A DNA stretch of 64,000 nt from Dendrocalamus latiflorus (GCA_017311315.1 CM029642.1:18614560-18678559); one strand, 5' to 3'. Shown: positions 33,878-45,689, counted from the first letter of the stretch. The notes: generated by a model from the sequence alone, not told the origin. Translations and numbers: made by a program.

Positions 33878-35381
33878 GACGATACCAAGTGAACTTTCTT
33901 TTCGTTCTAAAAGTACACCAGATGTTCGGTAGTGTTACTTGAGTCGTCCTTTCAAACTTCAAAATTAATTTTGCCATCTCAATACTTCAAAATTAATTTT
34001 GCCATCTCAATCATGACATCATGCCACTTGGTTCCTTGCCATCAACGTGAAGCCCCGTTCTGAACGGCTTTTAGCTCTGGGCTTCTAAATTTTGGCTTTT
34101 GGACTTTTTGGCCATTTTTTTTTAGCATTTTCGGTTTTTTACCCCTATTCCTTTGCATTGTCCTAAAAGATATAGCGCTGTTATTCAAATTTTCTTATTT
34201 TTTAGCTTTTTTCTTATTTGTTTACTCAGAGGCCGGCAAACAGCCGCGACAGAGCGTTTGCAGCCCACATGAGTCAGCAACAGCCGCAGCTAGCAGCCGG
34301 CAGCCCCAGTCCCGGCTGCTGCCCGGCAGCCCACATGGTGTGTGATCGCTGGCGCTGAGACCGCGGGTGCACAGAATGTGACGCGATTCAAGTTCAACTC
34401 ACCGTGCTTTGCGTTGGTGTGTGATCGCGGGCGCTTTTGCACGACATGTGCTCGCCAATTGCGAAACATACCTCCTATTCTATGTCCTGAGTTTGTCAGA
34501 CTACATGCCTACATGGCTTACTTATGTTAGTATTTGGTATTTTCCATGATTCGCACTACTGTTAAAATTACCGTGTTGAGTGTGCTTGCTTGTAATGATA
34601 TGGAGCAGAACCTGTATGCAGTGTGGTTGAATGACAATTCGCTCGACATCTATTGACACTTCCCCATTCTACTAATTTTCCCATAGAGATGTTTATACTA
34701 TGTTTACATGTGAGGATATTTATCTATTATGTCATTAAAGCATAATCAAAAAGAGATACCACGTTCGCTCTCAAGAGGTATAAATTCCCATATTAATTGG
34801 AGAAACAAGAAATATATCCACACCGTTGATTGTGGTAGGTCCAAATTATAACGATTGAGATTGATCCTCACAAGTAGAAATTATCAAGAAAAAAGAGAAA
34901 GATCTATATTTTCAATTATGGTGGGTCAGATTAATCAAATTGCTCTGCGAAGTCCATAACAAATACAACTCTCATATTATGGAAGAATAACAAAGAGTTG
35001 TAGAGTTGTATTACAAAACCTAGATAAGCACATGTTCTATACACATTGATGAATAAAAAAAAGAAGAATCTTAGAAACAAACAAGCTAGCGGCTGAACGT
35101 TCGATCAACAAAACAAAAGGTAAAGAAAGGATGTACCGTAAGGAAACATACACCCTTATCTACGTGAAGATAAAGAGTATATACGCATGAAGATGAAGAA
35201 TAAAAAGACATACAAAGAGATGGCCAAAAATCGACAACATCTGCTTATTTTGCTTCAGAAATATATCGCCGCCGCCCGTCCTCGCTTTTCCCGTCGCTCA
35301 CCTTTCGCACCGTGCCAACAAAAGGTATGTGACCTAGCTTTCCACAAAGTCCATCTCCAGAGCTATTTCTTGATCGATTCC
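33878..35381. other. Spacer
   Basis: No gene is seen. 33957-34012 has a 25-bp direct repeat (CTTCAAAATTAATTTTGCCATCTCAAT). 34050-34330 looks like an old MITE-type fragment with GGCTTTTAGCTC / AGCTTTT motifs followed by a CAGCC-rich block. The rest is AT-rich. Confidence 0.45.
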
Positions 35382-35731
35382 ATGGCCTCCATAATCATAA
35401 TCGTCGTCGTCTTCGACATCCTAGCTATCAGCTCTGAGCATGCACCACCGGAGGAGCGGAGCACATTGAGCCGTAGCGCGTCCACGGCTCCGATGCGGCC
35501 ACGAGATACGGCATCAGCGCGCTGTTGTTGCTGCTCGCCAGCGCAGTGATGGTCATGGCGGCGACCAGATGCATCTACGGCTCAGATGGGGCCACCGAAT
35601 ACACAGCATCGGCGCGCTGCTGCTGCTTTCTGGCGATGGTCATGTCGACGACCAGGTTCTTCTGCTGCGGCTGCGCGCTCTTGCCGGGCCAGTGGCGTGC
35701 CTACTCCGGCAGCTTCATCGCGTGCTGGTAG
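35382..35731 (+). pseudogene. DUF1218-like membrane protein gene fragment, with internal duplication
   Basis: From ATG at 35382 the sequence reads MASIIIIVVVFDILA, the typical first membrane segment of DUF1218 proteins (a plant four-helix membrane family). It then continues in other frames with GISALLLLLASAVMVMAATR (about 35510-35565) and FFCCGCALLPGQWRAYSGS (35660-35715), all recognisable pieces of that family. Between them the segment YGSDAAT...ALLLL occurs twice (about 35487-35530 and 35578-35625), a tandem duplication of about 90 bp. Frameshifts between the parts rule out a normal product. The family match is from memory of its conserved pattern. Confidence 0.55.
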
Positions 35732-36307
35732 CAACTCAATCCCAGCCCAATTCCCTTTTCATATAGATAGATATTTGAAACTTCCTATGAGAACGTTAGC
35801 TTGAAGTCCATCCTGTATGAGAAGTGTACATCAATATTGTACAATTCCGAACTATGTGGTGAGGAAGCGTTTGGTCACGATGAACAAGCAGAACACGGTG
35901 GTAGAGTAACGATGGGTTAGGCCTACTGCATCATGATCCTAAGCAAGAGGAATAAGCAGAAGTCTTAAGAAACAGCACCAGCATGCTACAATCGAATAAA
36001 GAGCAGCAAAATCTGGCATATTTAAAGATGGGGCACAAGAAAAATAATTGGACAGAGGTAGAAGACAAGAGTTGAGTACTGTAATGGGAGAAAGTAACAG
36101 GCATTAGGCAGCAAGCAGGTCAGTACATATATGTGAATCAGCAGTGTAGAGACGTTTGTCATGTCAAGATCTACATCAGCAGGGCATCGAGCACGTCCTG
36201 GCGAGTGGCAAAGGTGAGATCGTGGCTGCGGCGGCAGTGCGAGGTGTGAGGATCAAGTTAGCTGTCCATCGTGCATCAGAAAGTAGCAGTAGAGAGAAAA
36301 AAAACTA
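35732..36307. other. Spacer left of MULE-3
   Basis: No gene or clear repeat is seen. Confidence 0.45.
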
Positions 36308-36379
36308 GAAATAATCCATATTTTATTTGAAATAACAGAAATATATCCACGCAAACATTTTTTTTATAAAAATAGGCTT

Positions 36380-36550
36380 CAGTTGCCCAACCGTTGACCG
36401 ACTGGAGCCTATCGCCCAACGGCGCGTGACGCACAAGCAATTGCAGGCCGTTGGGTGATAGGTTCCAGTCATCGAACCGTTGGACGACTGGAACCTGTCG
36501 CTAATAGCTCGGCGACTACATTTGCAGTCGCTCGGCTATTTAGCAACTGC
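36380..36550. repeat. Subterminal hairpin array of MULE-3 (left)
   Basis: Modules such as TTGCCCAACCGTTGACCGACT and ATCGCCCAACG...CGTTGGGTGAT. The GTCGCC core is more decayed than in MULE-1. Confidence 0.65.
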
Positions 36551-36965
36551 AAACGAGGGAGGGTCCCCTGATTCATTTGTGATTTTTGTAGATTATAAAT
36601 GGTAGATAATCTATTAGATTCGTGATAACAATTTGTGATCGTCATATATTGTTGTAGTGCAAGAAATTTTATGAATATTTTTTTGAGAACGATTGAAATA
36701 ACAACGATTGGTAAGTACGAAGGTAAGTGATATTGCAATGCAACCGGAAATTCATACACTGAGGAGAACTTGTTTGTTAATGTTGTTGGATGACTTGCTA
36801 AGCGAATAATTGAATGCAAAAATATGAGGAAATCCGCTTGTCCAAAATAAAATAGACTTATAGTAAAGTTGGGAGTAACACAGCGCGTAGGTTTTGGTTA
36901 CATGCATAAAAAAGAGCATCATGCACGGTGCAACAAACCGAACTACTTCTATGATACATATACAC
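36551..36965. other. Left subterminal non-coding region of MULE-3
   Basis: Homologous to 1690-2050 of MULE-1, with GTAAGTGATATTG, GTTGGGAGTAACA and TTACATGCATAA in order. No gene. Confidence 0.6.
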
Positions 36966-36973
36966 CTTTTTGG

Positions 36974-37981
36974 AAGGGGTGCAAATGGGTTGGGTTAATC
37001 CCGACCAATCCGGTACCGAATCCGGTCGGTACCGGATTCAGGAAGGGAATTTGGTATCCGGTCGGATTCGGATTCGGATAATTCATGTCGGATTCAGATT
37101 CGGGAGAGTTGTTATCCGACCGAATAGTATCGGTATTCGGATACCGGATAATTATCCGGTCGGATTCGGATTCGGATAATTCATATCGGATTCGGATTCG
37201 GGAGAGTTGTTATCCGACCGAATAGTATCGGTATTCGGATACTGGATAATTATCCGGTCGGTTATTCGGTCGGTTATCTGGTAAGAGCTAAGAATTCACA
37301 TTTTATTTTGCTAGTATTTGTTTTTTTGTCATGTTGGTTGGTTGAGGTGTACAGTGTATAGAAAGTTTTCCTGGATCGTGCAAGTTTAAGTTCTTTAAAA
37401 GGAATATGACATTCAATTGTGGCAACTATAAATATACAAACACTAAAATAGTATTTTATTTCTAATTCTGCTACTTGTGCAATTGGAATCCTAAATTTGC
37501 TCATTAAGATCACTCTTCCTAGGTAATGGAATCAAAAGCATGTAATCAGAGTATTATTAAACGATGAACTTTGGCATGCTTCAGTAAATGAACAGGTAAA
37601 TTTGTCAAAAGTCTATTATCCCCAATTGTCTATTGTTTCTACCTTAATTTAGCAAACTTTCTTTAGCCTAGAAAAAGAAAATGATGTCCATCAAGAATTT
37701 CTATTATGTACTTATGTCTAACAGTTTAAGGCTTGAAGTGATGGTGGTATGGTTTAGCATATGTCCCTTTCCGTATGCACGTACTATCCATCTACATTAT
37801 CCGTTTTCAATCCGAAACCGTCAAGTATCCGTTCCGGCGGCACCGTATTCGAAATTCTGAATACTCCGAATTCGTATTCGTATCCGGTTTTACCGTATCC
37901 GACCCCGAATCCGAGAAAAAAATATGGGTTAGGATACAGTATGAGCAATATCTGTCCGAATCCGAACCGATTGCACCCCTA
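36974..37981. mobile_element. hAT-like non-autonomous element nested in MULE-3
   Basis: This 1,008-bp element is flanked by a perfect 8-bp TSD CTTTTTGG (36966-36973 and 37982-37989). The ends read AAGGGGTGCAAATGGG and, inward from the right, TAGGGGTGCAATCGG. Subterminal zones are rich in CGGATTCGGAT and CCGGATAATTATCCGG units. A 98-bp unit is duplicated in tandem at 37061-37256. The centre (37270-37780) is AT-rich and has no transposase. Confidence 0.88.
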
Positions 37982-38041
37982 CTTTTTGGAATGGAACTAA
38001 ATTTGACATTCAGGGAAGTAGTTAGTGCGGGACGGTCCGAC

Positions 38042-38610
38042 CTACTGCGTGGACCAGGGCCATTTTCCCTTCCTTGCAAGCTCGGCGTTGAACTCCTTGG
38101 CGGCCTCTTTTGCCTTGGATACCATTTCCCTTTTTCTCTTGTGCTCCCTCTTGCGAGCCTCGCGCTCCCTACGCGTGCATGCCTCGAGATGAGCTTTCGT
38201 ATCCCGATGTATATGCTTGGTTTGCTCGTTGTTGTGGCACTCCTCCTCTCGGAACTCATAGGCCCCTTTTTAAAGTTTTGTTCCTCAAAATCGAGAGCCC
38301 ACTGGTCATATGGGTGGATCTCTAGGTCGATCCACTTGCGGTAGCCACATAAGGGTTCTGAGGACTATGACCAGATGAGGGGTTGTTAGTGCGTACTTTA
38401 AAAGATAAATAGTAGGGGAAACACACTATAATTGGTCCTTACCGGCTATCAGTAGCTGCTCGTGTCCCGACAGCGGTCAGGATAGTCACTGGAGTAGTTT
38501 ATGCAACCCCAATAATGCATGCCCAAGCTAAGGCGTTGCTTAGACTTGAAAAACTTGCACGGGTCCCTGCACCAACATAGGGGTGGCGCCTCCCCCTCCG
38601 GCGGGTGTTG
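38042..38610 (-). pseudogene. GRF-type zinc finger / coiled-coil gene of MULE-3
   Basis: On the minus strand the first part (about 38610-38480) reads PPLCWCRDPCKFFKSK, then LGMHYWGCINY, which matches the CxCGxxCK...RFWxCxNY pattern of grass GRF-type fingers. A GTAAGG near 38445 could be the donor of an intron. The second part (38338-38042) reads RKWIDLEIHPYDQW, the expected GRF tail. After a frameshift near 38255 comes a Lys/Arg/Glu-rich coiled coil starting YEFREEECHNNEQTK and ending at TAG (38044-38042). A stop also lies before the putative donor. It differs in sequence from both MULE-1 GRF genes but has the same order: finger, short intron, coiled coil. Not functional. Confidence 0.6.
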
Positions 38611-38759
38611 CAGCAAACGCTCGGTTGGGACGTTCGGGATGGGGTTGTTGCTATGGGGACATCATTGCGGGGAGCTAATCTTCTGGCATGCTCTGCTTGT
38701 TTAGACTAGGCCGCAGCAGCCCTTGGTTATTCGTCGCGGGCTGCAGTAGACCTTGCTAG
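38611..38759. other. Spacer within MULE-3
   Basis: Short GC-rich stretch with GGCCGCAGCAGCC; no gene seen. Confidence 0.3.
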
Positions 38760-39522
38760 TTGTGGGTCTCACTTTCCACGAATGCGATGGCTAGGGGCAT
38801 AATTTGATTGTTACTATCAACGCCAATGGCTGTAAGAATCTGACCCTTGTATTTACCGATCAAAAAGGTCCCGTCAACTATGATCACGGGATCCATATGC
38901 TTGGAGCTTCATCCTCATCCAAACTGTCCTCATCGTCCTCTTGTACAGCTTCCTCTTCAACCCAAGCCATCCGGTCATCGCTCTCCATTTGATGCACTAT
39001 GTACTCCACATGCTCCCCTTCACCAGCTTGTCCTATAGCCTCACCATGCTGTGACCGTTCTTCCTCTCCTCCATGTACCGCATCAGCCTCGTCATGAGCA
39101 ACTTCCTTCTCTTGACCAACATGCTGGGTGCCCAAACTGCTCGCACCTACCAGATGATAGCCGTCAGCATGACCTTGTACAACTTTTATTGGGCATGGTT
39201 GCATAAGCATCACGCACTCGTATCCATAGCGCCGGTACCCTTGCACAAACCCCTTCCATGCAATAGTGTGCATCAATGTTTTCAATTCCTATCTATTGTT
39301 CGTGGGAGACCGATGCCAACGCCCTTGTATGACGACGCTGCACACCTCAGGGTCCAAGGAGAAACTGCGGGTGAGCTAGTGCATCATATCTGCGATTCGA
39401 GCATTCTCGCCATCTGGGTGTACTAAAGTGGCTTGCGCAAAACCGCTCAAGTCAACACCATTCGGACCTTCACGAACGGTGCCGACACCATAATACACTT
39501 TCAATGTAGTGGGTATCGACAT
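38760..39522 (-). pseudogene. MULE-3 transposase remnant (internal deletion)
   Basis: From ATG near 39522 the minus strand matches the N-terminus and acidic linker of the MULE-1 and MULE-2 transposases (for example VEYIVHQMESDD and QEDDEDSLDEDEAP). Near 38898 it jumps directly to the segment around the first catalytic Asp (up to about 38760). Compared with MULE-1 this removes about 670 bp, including the whole Cys/His DNA-binding finger. The rest of the catalytic domain and the SWIM finger are absent. The linker keeps Glu where MULE-1 has a stop at codon 154. Confidence 0.85.
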
Positions 39523-40411
39523 TACTGAAGTTTGCCTGCACATATTTCATTGTTGCAACTAGTCAAATTGCATCACACATTATGGAAGTACTGATGTACT
39601 GTAATTTACATTTCAACGACCATTCATATATTATAACCAACTGCACTACCCTCATAGCATTAACTCTCTATCGGCGAACTGCGTACTGATGCTGCTCTTG
39701 ACGTGCTACTCGAGTTCTCTTCTACTGTAAATAACGCCTAATGGGTTTCGACAATTTACATGATATATTGATTTAAATACCAATATACCAGTGATAACAA
39801 TACACATGATTTTTCAATGTAGTAGCGAAATTACATTCATTTGCAACTAATCATAAATGTTACGTACTATTGTTTTGTACAAAGCAAACTATTTAATTCA
39901 TACAAAAGTTTTGACTGAATTTTGAATAACTATAAATTTCTATAGAGGCTTAATTCGTATATAACATTGACTAAATTTTCTACAACTACAAATTTGTACA
40001 GATGCTAATTGGTTACGGATGATACTTTTCTACAACTATGTTTACTAAATTTTTTACAACTACAGGTTTCTACGGCCGCTAATTTTCCATAACTATATTG
40101 ACTAAATTTTCTATATCAAAGTTGTACTATTCTTTTCTACAGATACAATTTTCTATGGATACTAATTATATACTAAATAAACTATTTACTTCATACAAAA
40201 AATATTGACTACAACATACAAAAATTTTACCTAACGGAAGTCGCTGAACCTCTCTTTCCTCTCCTTTCCTCCTCCTTCCCCTCTCCTATCCTCTCCTCCT
40301 CCCTCTCCCTCTCCTCTCCTCTCCTCTTCTTTCTTTCCCTTCTGCCTTCTGTTCACTCGGCCGAAAGAAATGCCAAGGGCTCAACCGCGCGGCCAATTTT
40401 GTATGTGATTC
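39523..40411. other. Transposase upstream region of MULE-3
   Basis: No gene. Homologous to 27836-28771 of MULE-2, including TTGATTTAAATACCAATATA and a pyrimidine tract (40251-40352). Confidence 0.65.
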
Positions 40412-40555
40412 TAGTCGCCGAAGGGTTGGGCAACTGGAAGCAGTCACCTAACAGTTCGGTGACTGTAGCTATGTTGCCCAATGGCCCGCGGACTACTTGT
40501 GCGTTGCACGGCCGTTGGGCAATAGGCTCTAGTCGCCCAACAGTTGGGCAACTGG
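40412..40555. repeat. Subterminal hairpin array of MULE-3 (right)
   Basis: Modules such as GTCGCCGAAGGGTTGGGCAAC and GTCGCCCAACAGTTGGGCAAC, in line with the other family members. Confidence 0.68.
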
Positions 40556-40740
40556 AAGCTATTTCTGTAAAAAATTGTTTGTGTGGGTATATTTTTATTA
40601 TTTCAAATAAAATATGGATTATTTACAACAAAATTAAAAAAACGACATCATCAATTGGGCTGCTAAAATTATCCACAAACAACAAATAGCCAAGACAAGA
40701 AAACTTTCCCATGCATACACCCTAGATGTTAAGACAGAGA

Positions 40741-42250
40741 AATAGTAGAGAAAAAAGTATTTGAAACATCTTAAAAATTCAAAAATTTTGAATTCCTTTT
40801 GGATTTTTGCTTGAATTCCAAATTCCTTCCCAATTTGGCATCTTTCCTTGAATTAGCGCCTTTCTTCTTTTGCTTCCCCATTTTTTTCACTAGCCGCCGC
40901 CTCCTGAGAACTGACCTATTGCCACCGCCACTCTGTTCACCTCTCCACGCGACCGCCTCACTTGTGCTCAATTTGCGACTGCGCCACCGTGGGTGTTCAC
41001 ACGCCAACGCCCGACCTTGCTACCGTGGCCCCACCATCCAGACGGCCACCCTTCCTTGCTGACCTCACTCCTTTCCTCGCGTAGAGCGCCGATTGACTTA
41101 TGCCTCTCCCTTCCTCGTGCATGTGTTGCCCGAACTGTCCTATTGTTCCCACCGCCTTTCCTCGCCCTTTTAGCTCAGTTTCTTCCATAGAGAGCATAGC
41201 ACCACCTCTAACTGCATAACACAACAAACCAATTGAGCTCCCACTCACCGTAGCTCCGCCGCCATTCTCCCCTTAGCCCGGTGAGCCGCTCACTCAATCA
41301 TCCACCCCGCCCACTAAAGTTCGATTCCCAGCCGCTATAGCATCCTCAGAGCATCGCAAACACATAGCGAACACACTGTAGCATGAGCATTTCTTAGGAG
41401 TTCCAGTGCCATGAGCCACCGCCTGCCGTAAGGCCTTACCCATGGACAGCCCTCTTGGGAGCTCCTTGGCTTAAACCACCACCACTACCGCAAAGCTTAT
41501 ATCCCGTGGATGGTCAAACCGCTCCCCACCCTGCTGGAAACTCACCATAATAGCTCCAAGCCACAAAAAGCTCGCAGCCTTCTCTCCTATCGCGGACCAC
41601 CGTCATCCATCTCCACCCCTTCCAAAGCCCTAAATGGAACCACTGCCATACTAGTAACCTTTCCATACCGCTCTCGCTCACCGGAGAATCCCGCCAGTGC
41701 CATCTACCCAAGCTCATCGCTTCTCTGTTTTCACCGGAAAGAGCCAACTGAAGGAGGAAGAAGGGACGGTGTGGCTAGATCTTGGCCACTCGCGTGTCGA
41801 CCATCAGGCGGTTGTGCGTGCGAGTAGGCTGATCGGCCGAGCATTTTTGGGTCAAGCTGGTAGGCCCATTAGGGCGTTTTGAATTTAAAAGCCTGCACGT
41901 CTGCACTGTTCCTCATGGGCCAGCCTGTTACTGTAGCTACTATAGCTACACTGTTCATTCGAGCCCCGAAATCCAAAAATACCCCGTTTGATTGTCTCAA
42001 TGTGCCAAATCCATTTTTGGCCTCTGTTCCACCAAATCTAGCTTCAACAAAATCCAAACCAGCTCCATTTGGTTTTATTGCATTTTATTCCTTTTTAACT
42101 TAATTTATTTTCCTAGCTTGGTTAGACTCAAGCGCGAACTCATTTATTTTATGTGTTTGCGTTAGCCCCTAAGTTCTCTGAGGTGACCGTGCAAGGATCG
42201 AAACCAAGCATCGAAGTGTATAAGACAGCTAAATTTGTTGAACAGCAAGG
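40741..42250 (+). mobile_element. Degenerate LTR-type sequence (gypsy-like, GC-rich)
   Basis: A 40-bp block at 40761-40800 (TTGAAACATCTTAAAAATTC and the rest up to 40800) matches 54484-54522 in inverted orientation. 40860-41860 is GC-rich with domainless open frames on both strands. 41910-42110 is AT-richer and includes GTAGCTACTATAGCTACACTG. This order is like that of the LTR at 53.0-55.0 kb. No PBS or TSD was found. Confidence 0.35.
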
Positions 42251-44470
42251 CAAGTTACAAGTTTTTGGTCATATTGAATCCTATAAAATTTAAATTATTT
42301 AATTACAGTATTTGCATTAATGTTATTTGTAAAATTTTATTTAATTAAAATAAATGTTTAGAATGACTTGTTAATTAGCTATGTCCTACCATTGAAAAAT
42401 ACCCTGTTTAATTTAAGACCATATTCACCTTAACAATCTTAGTAATATTTAAATATTGTATAAATAATTGCAGATTAGCTCACTCAAAATTTTGTACTAC
42501 TAAATAATTTGGCATTTGGCTGGAAGAATTGTTAAAATGGTTCTAGGGTAAGAGAGTCTTGTGAAAAACCACAAGATGATCCTTGTCCACAACCTTACCC
42601 TAGGGTGAAAACTTGTGCAGAAGAGTGACAATGCCATCGAGGATGGAAGCCTCAAGGTGAAACATAGGGACTGGAATCTTATGCTAAGTAAAGGACATAG
42701 TAATGACTCAACCACAAACGTTGACTTATTGAGAGACCGTGCGGTTATGACCCCATGTTGGTGATGAGTAATTGACAAGGTTTTTGGAAAGATTGAGTTT
42801 GATTGGTTCGTTTCGTGCCATGACGGCATTTGGCTCAGTCGGGTTGGTTAGACGGACTTATTGCATATTATTTCTCCCGATTGGTCGTTTGGGCAATTTC
42901 GTGCCTGAGTATGGTTTATTGATGCTATTTATGCTTACATGTGTCGAGCGGTGCTATTTGATGTGTTTCTTGTCTGTGATGGCTGCAGGACGTCGAGGCG
43001 GAGTCGTGGCGAGGTACGGGGTGACCGGACTAGACACGGGCGGTGTCGAGGTCAGAACGGTCAGATATGTCGAAAACGGCGGAGACTCGAGGTGGTTGCG
43101 AGGCTTGGATGACAAGGAACGCGGAAGCTTCCCGGAAGGTGCAGGAGGGGCGTTTCGGTAAAAGCGCAAAGCTGCACAGGTGGAGGCGGTTCCGTTCGGG
43201 ATTTAGCGGGCGTAACGGGTTGGAGACCCATTAGCGAAAGGCTATAAATAGGAGTGAATTCCTGGTTGTATGCATGGCTTGGGGAGAGAGTTTGGGTTTT
43301 GCTTTAGTCAAAATAGCCTTTGGGATGTTGTTTTGCTTTAAGGCTTTAGTGGTTGGAGAGTAGTTGAGGGCAGCAGTTCATGTCCCCTTCGTAGCTTCTC
43401 CCTCTATGTGTTCTTGAGGTGTTCTTGATTTTATGAGAGGGAGAGGTTGGAGATGAGTTGAGCCACCATGTAATCATTCCTCTGATTGTAATCATGTATG
43501 GGGACTCCTCTGTGATCTTTGTGTTTATGGAATGAATCCTTCAATAAGTTATTTGAGTTCTTGCCTCTTTACTGATTATTTTTCTTCGATGCCCTCTCTG
43601 GTTGATTTATGGACTTTTTGTGTTTTGAGTTGATTCTTGCTGAGGAGTGGCAAGATGGGTTGCTCTATGATAGAATTGCATTTCTAGACCCTTTGGTCAT
43701 TTAGTTCCAAGAGCAATTTGATCGATTTGCAAGAATCACAATTTTAGCTTTCCTGTGTTCTTTTCTCTTCTAGGGTTTTGATGTGATTCTTGTTTCCCCC
43801 CTTGAGATGGCTTGAAACTTGTCATGTAAAGTCCAGAGGCTATTATCTTGCTATCCTCAAAGTTTCATGGTCAAAGGATCAAAGATGAGATGCGAATTTG
43901 AGATTTAGTGCAGCATTTGATGAATTTTCAGTTTTTAGAGAATCTCCTCAATTCTTGGTTTTGAGATGGATTCTCTTGTTCCCTAGGTTTCTCTGGCTAT
44001 CTAGGTTGTAGTCTTGCATTTCTGGGCAGAGAGAATCAGTGGAAAGTTTCCAATTTCTAAGTTATGCAAAGTTCTCAGTTTTTTGTCTGAATTACTGCCC
44101 TTGCTGTGCCCTGGAACCGACGGGCGGTCAGACCGGGGAGTAAGGGGTCGTCAGACCACTTCTATGTTGGCGGTCAGACCGACTTGGAGAGAGCGGTCTG
44201 ACCGGTGGGTAGCCGGCGGTCTGACCGGTTTTAGGCCTGCGGTCTGACCGCCCCCACTGGTTCCTGTAGCTTTTAATTGAGGTCTTTTCTGTTAAATCCT
44301 TTATTTGTGTTGTTTCTCCTTTCCTGTGTGTTAGTTTTTCAGTAAGCATTGGCAATCTCTTCTCTTAGCTTCCATAGCTTTTGAAGAAGAGATTCTTTTA
44401 TGAACTTCGTTTTGGGGGCAAGTTTTTTTAAAGTCGACATTCACCCCCCCTCTGTCGTCATTTCGGTCCA
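42251..44470 (+). mobile_element. LTR-like region with TATA box and GGTCTGACCG repeats
   Basis: No gene. A CTATAAATAGG box stands at 43242-43252 and is followed by a transcript-leader-like stretch with TGTAATCATTCC (about 43470). 44104-44260 holds seven or eight copies of GGTCTGACCG / CGGTCAGACCG in both orientations. A C-rich TTCACCCCCCCTCTGTCG block (44441-44458) leads to GGTCCAACA (44465-44473), a plausible LTR end. The boundaries are not secure. Confidence 0.4.
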
Positions 44471-45689
44471 ACACCTATCAACTCTGGTTTAGTAGCTGCT
44501 CAATTCGATTGAATGTCTACAGAAGGGTGCGGTATGGAAACGATAAAACCATACTTAACAACAGTAAGTCCACAGAAATCGGGTGGAAGTGTTCCATGTT
44601 GGTTGACGGATACCCGAGGTTGTGTGGTAAGAACCTATCGAGTAGATGCTATATAAAGAGATGAGTAGTGAAATAACCTGGTTTTCTTAACTCAGTCACG
44701 AGGGTTAAGAAATCTTGTGTGTAAAGCTGTGCAACTCTGTAGAGTGAAATAAATAGTATTTGAATACACCATGCTCTCGGTTAAAGGAGCTGTGTTTATT
44801 GGGTAGAAGACACACGGTTCGGTAGGGTAGTCAGCGTGTGAGGGATTATAAGTTCAAGGTAAGTTGCCCATAGTGCATCGGTGTATGTGTGAACAATATA
44901 CTCTAATACCATGTGAACTACATCTTCCAGCCGTCTCTGCGTCATCTTCTAGCCACCTCCCGCTTAGAGCCGATGACTCCGCGCCCGATCCAGCTTCCTC
45001 TGCACCGCGCTGGGCCGCATGTGCCTCTGGCCATCATCACCCGCCGCGTGCACCCACGCCGTCGCCCCTGCTGATGCCTCCACACCGTCGCTCGCACCCG
45101 CCCGTGCCCGACGCGCCATCTCCCAGCTATCGTCATCTCCGGTACCGCAGCCAGGCTGACCATTGCTGGCTCCCGCATTCGCGCCGTCGGATCCAACGCC
45201 ACCGTCCATCTCCCGACCGCTGCGCCTCGCCTGCACCACCGCCTCAAGGCCGCAACTCTTGCGACCTTGGCTCCCTCTTGCTCGACCTCGCCCTCTCCTA
45301 CTTTGGCTTCTCTCTCAGCTCTCTCTCCCCGAGCTTGCATCACCTGTTGAGACCCCTCTTTGAGCATCTTTTTTTCTCCCACCCACCACCCTTCTTCCTC
45401 TCATCTAGCAATGGGCGACTCTAACGAACTTCTCGGTCTACACCCCACTAGTGTACCGCAGTGACCTCTACCCATTTTAGTGGCCAACCATTGTTTTCTT
45501 CTTGCTTGCCTCCTCCTACTCTTCTTCTCCTCCTTCTCAACCTCCAATCGCCGGTGAGCACTAGGCCACAGCTTGTCGGTGCGCCTCCCAATTCCTCCTC
45601 TGGCTTCCTAGTCCTCCACCAACCGCCTCCCTTCTTTGTGCCATCCTTCTCCCTCTACAACTACCTTCCTTCCTCCTACTACTCTCACC
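44471..45689. other. Non-coding spacer, retrotransposon-derived in part
   Basis: Around 44902-44914 the minus strand reads CATGGTATTAGAG, similar to the copia primer-binding site TGGTATCAGAG. 44930-45400 is GC-rich with open frames on both strands but no domain. No gene is supported. Confidence 0.35.

Larger units (their letters stand above)
36308..40626 (-). mobile_element. MULE-3, internally deleted Mutator-like element
   Basis: 4.3 kb. The ends read GAAATAATCCATATTTTATT and, inward from the right, GTAAATAATCCATATTTTAT. The inverted match runs over about 90 bp, and hairpin arrays follow at 36380-36550 and 40412-40555. The interior: a nested hAT element (36974-37981), a GRF/coiled-coil pseudogene (38042-38610) and a shortened transposase remnant (38760-39522). 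No clear 9-bp TSD is visible; the flanks are A-rich (AAAAAACTA, AACAAAATT). Subterminal sequence matches MULE-1 on the left and MULE-2 on the right. Confidence 0.85.

Noticed and set aside
41318..41330. GTTCGATTCC as tRNA B box
   Set aside because: No A box or cloverleaf around it.
44864..45424. 186-residue plus-strand frame
   Set aside because: GC-rich, overlapped by equally long antisense frames, Ser/Pro/His-rich, no domain.
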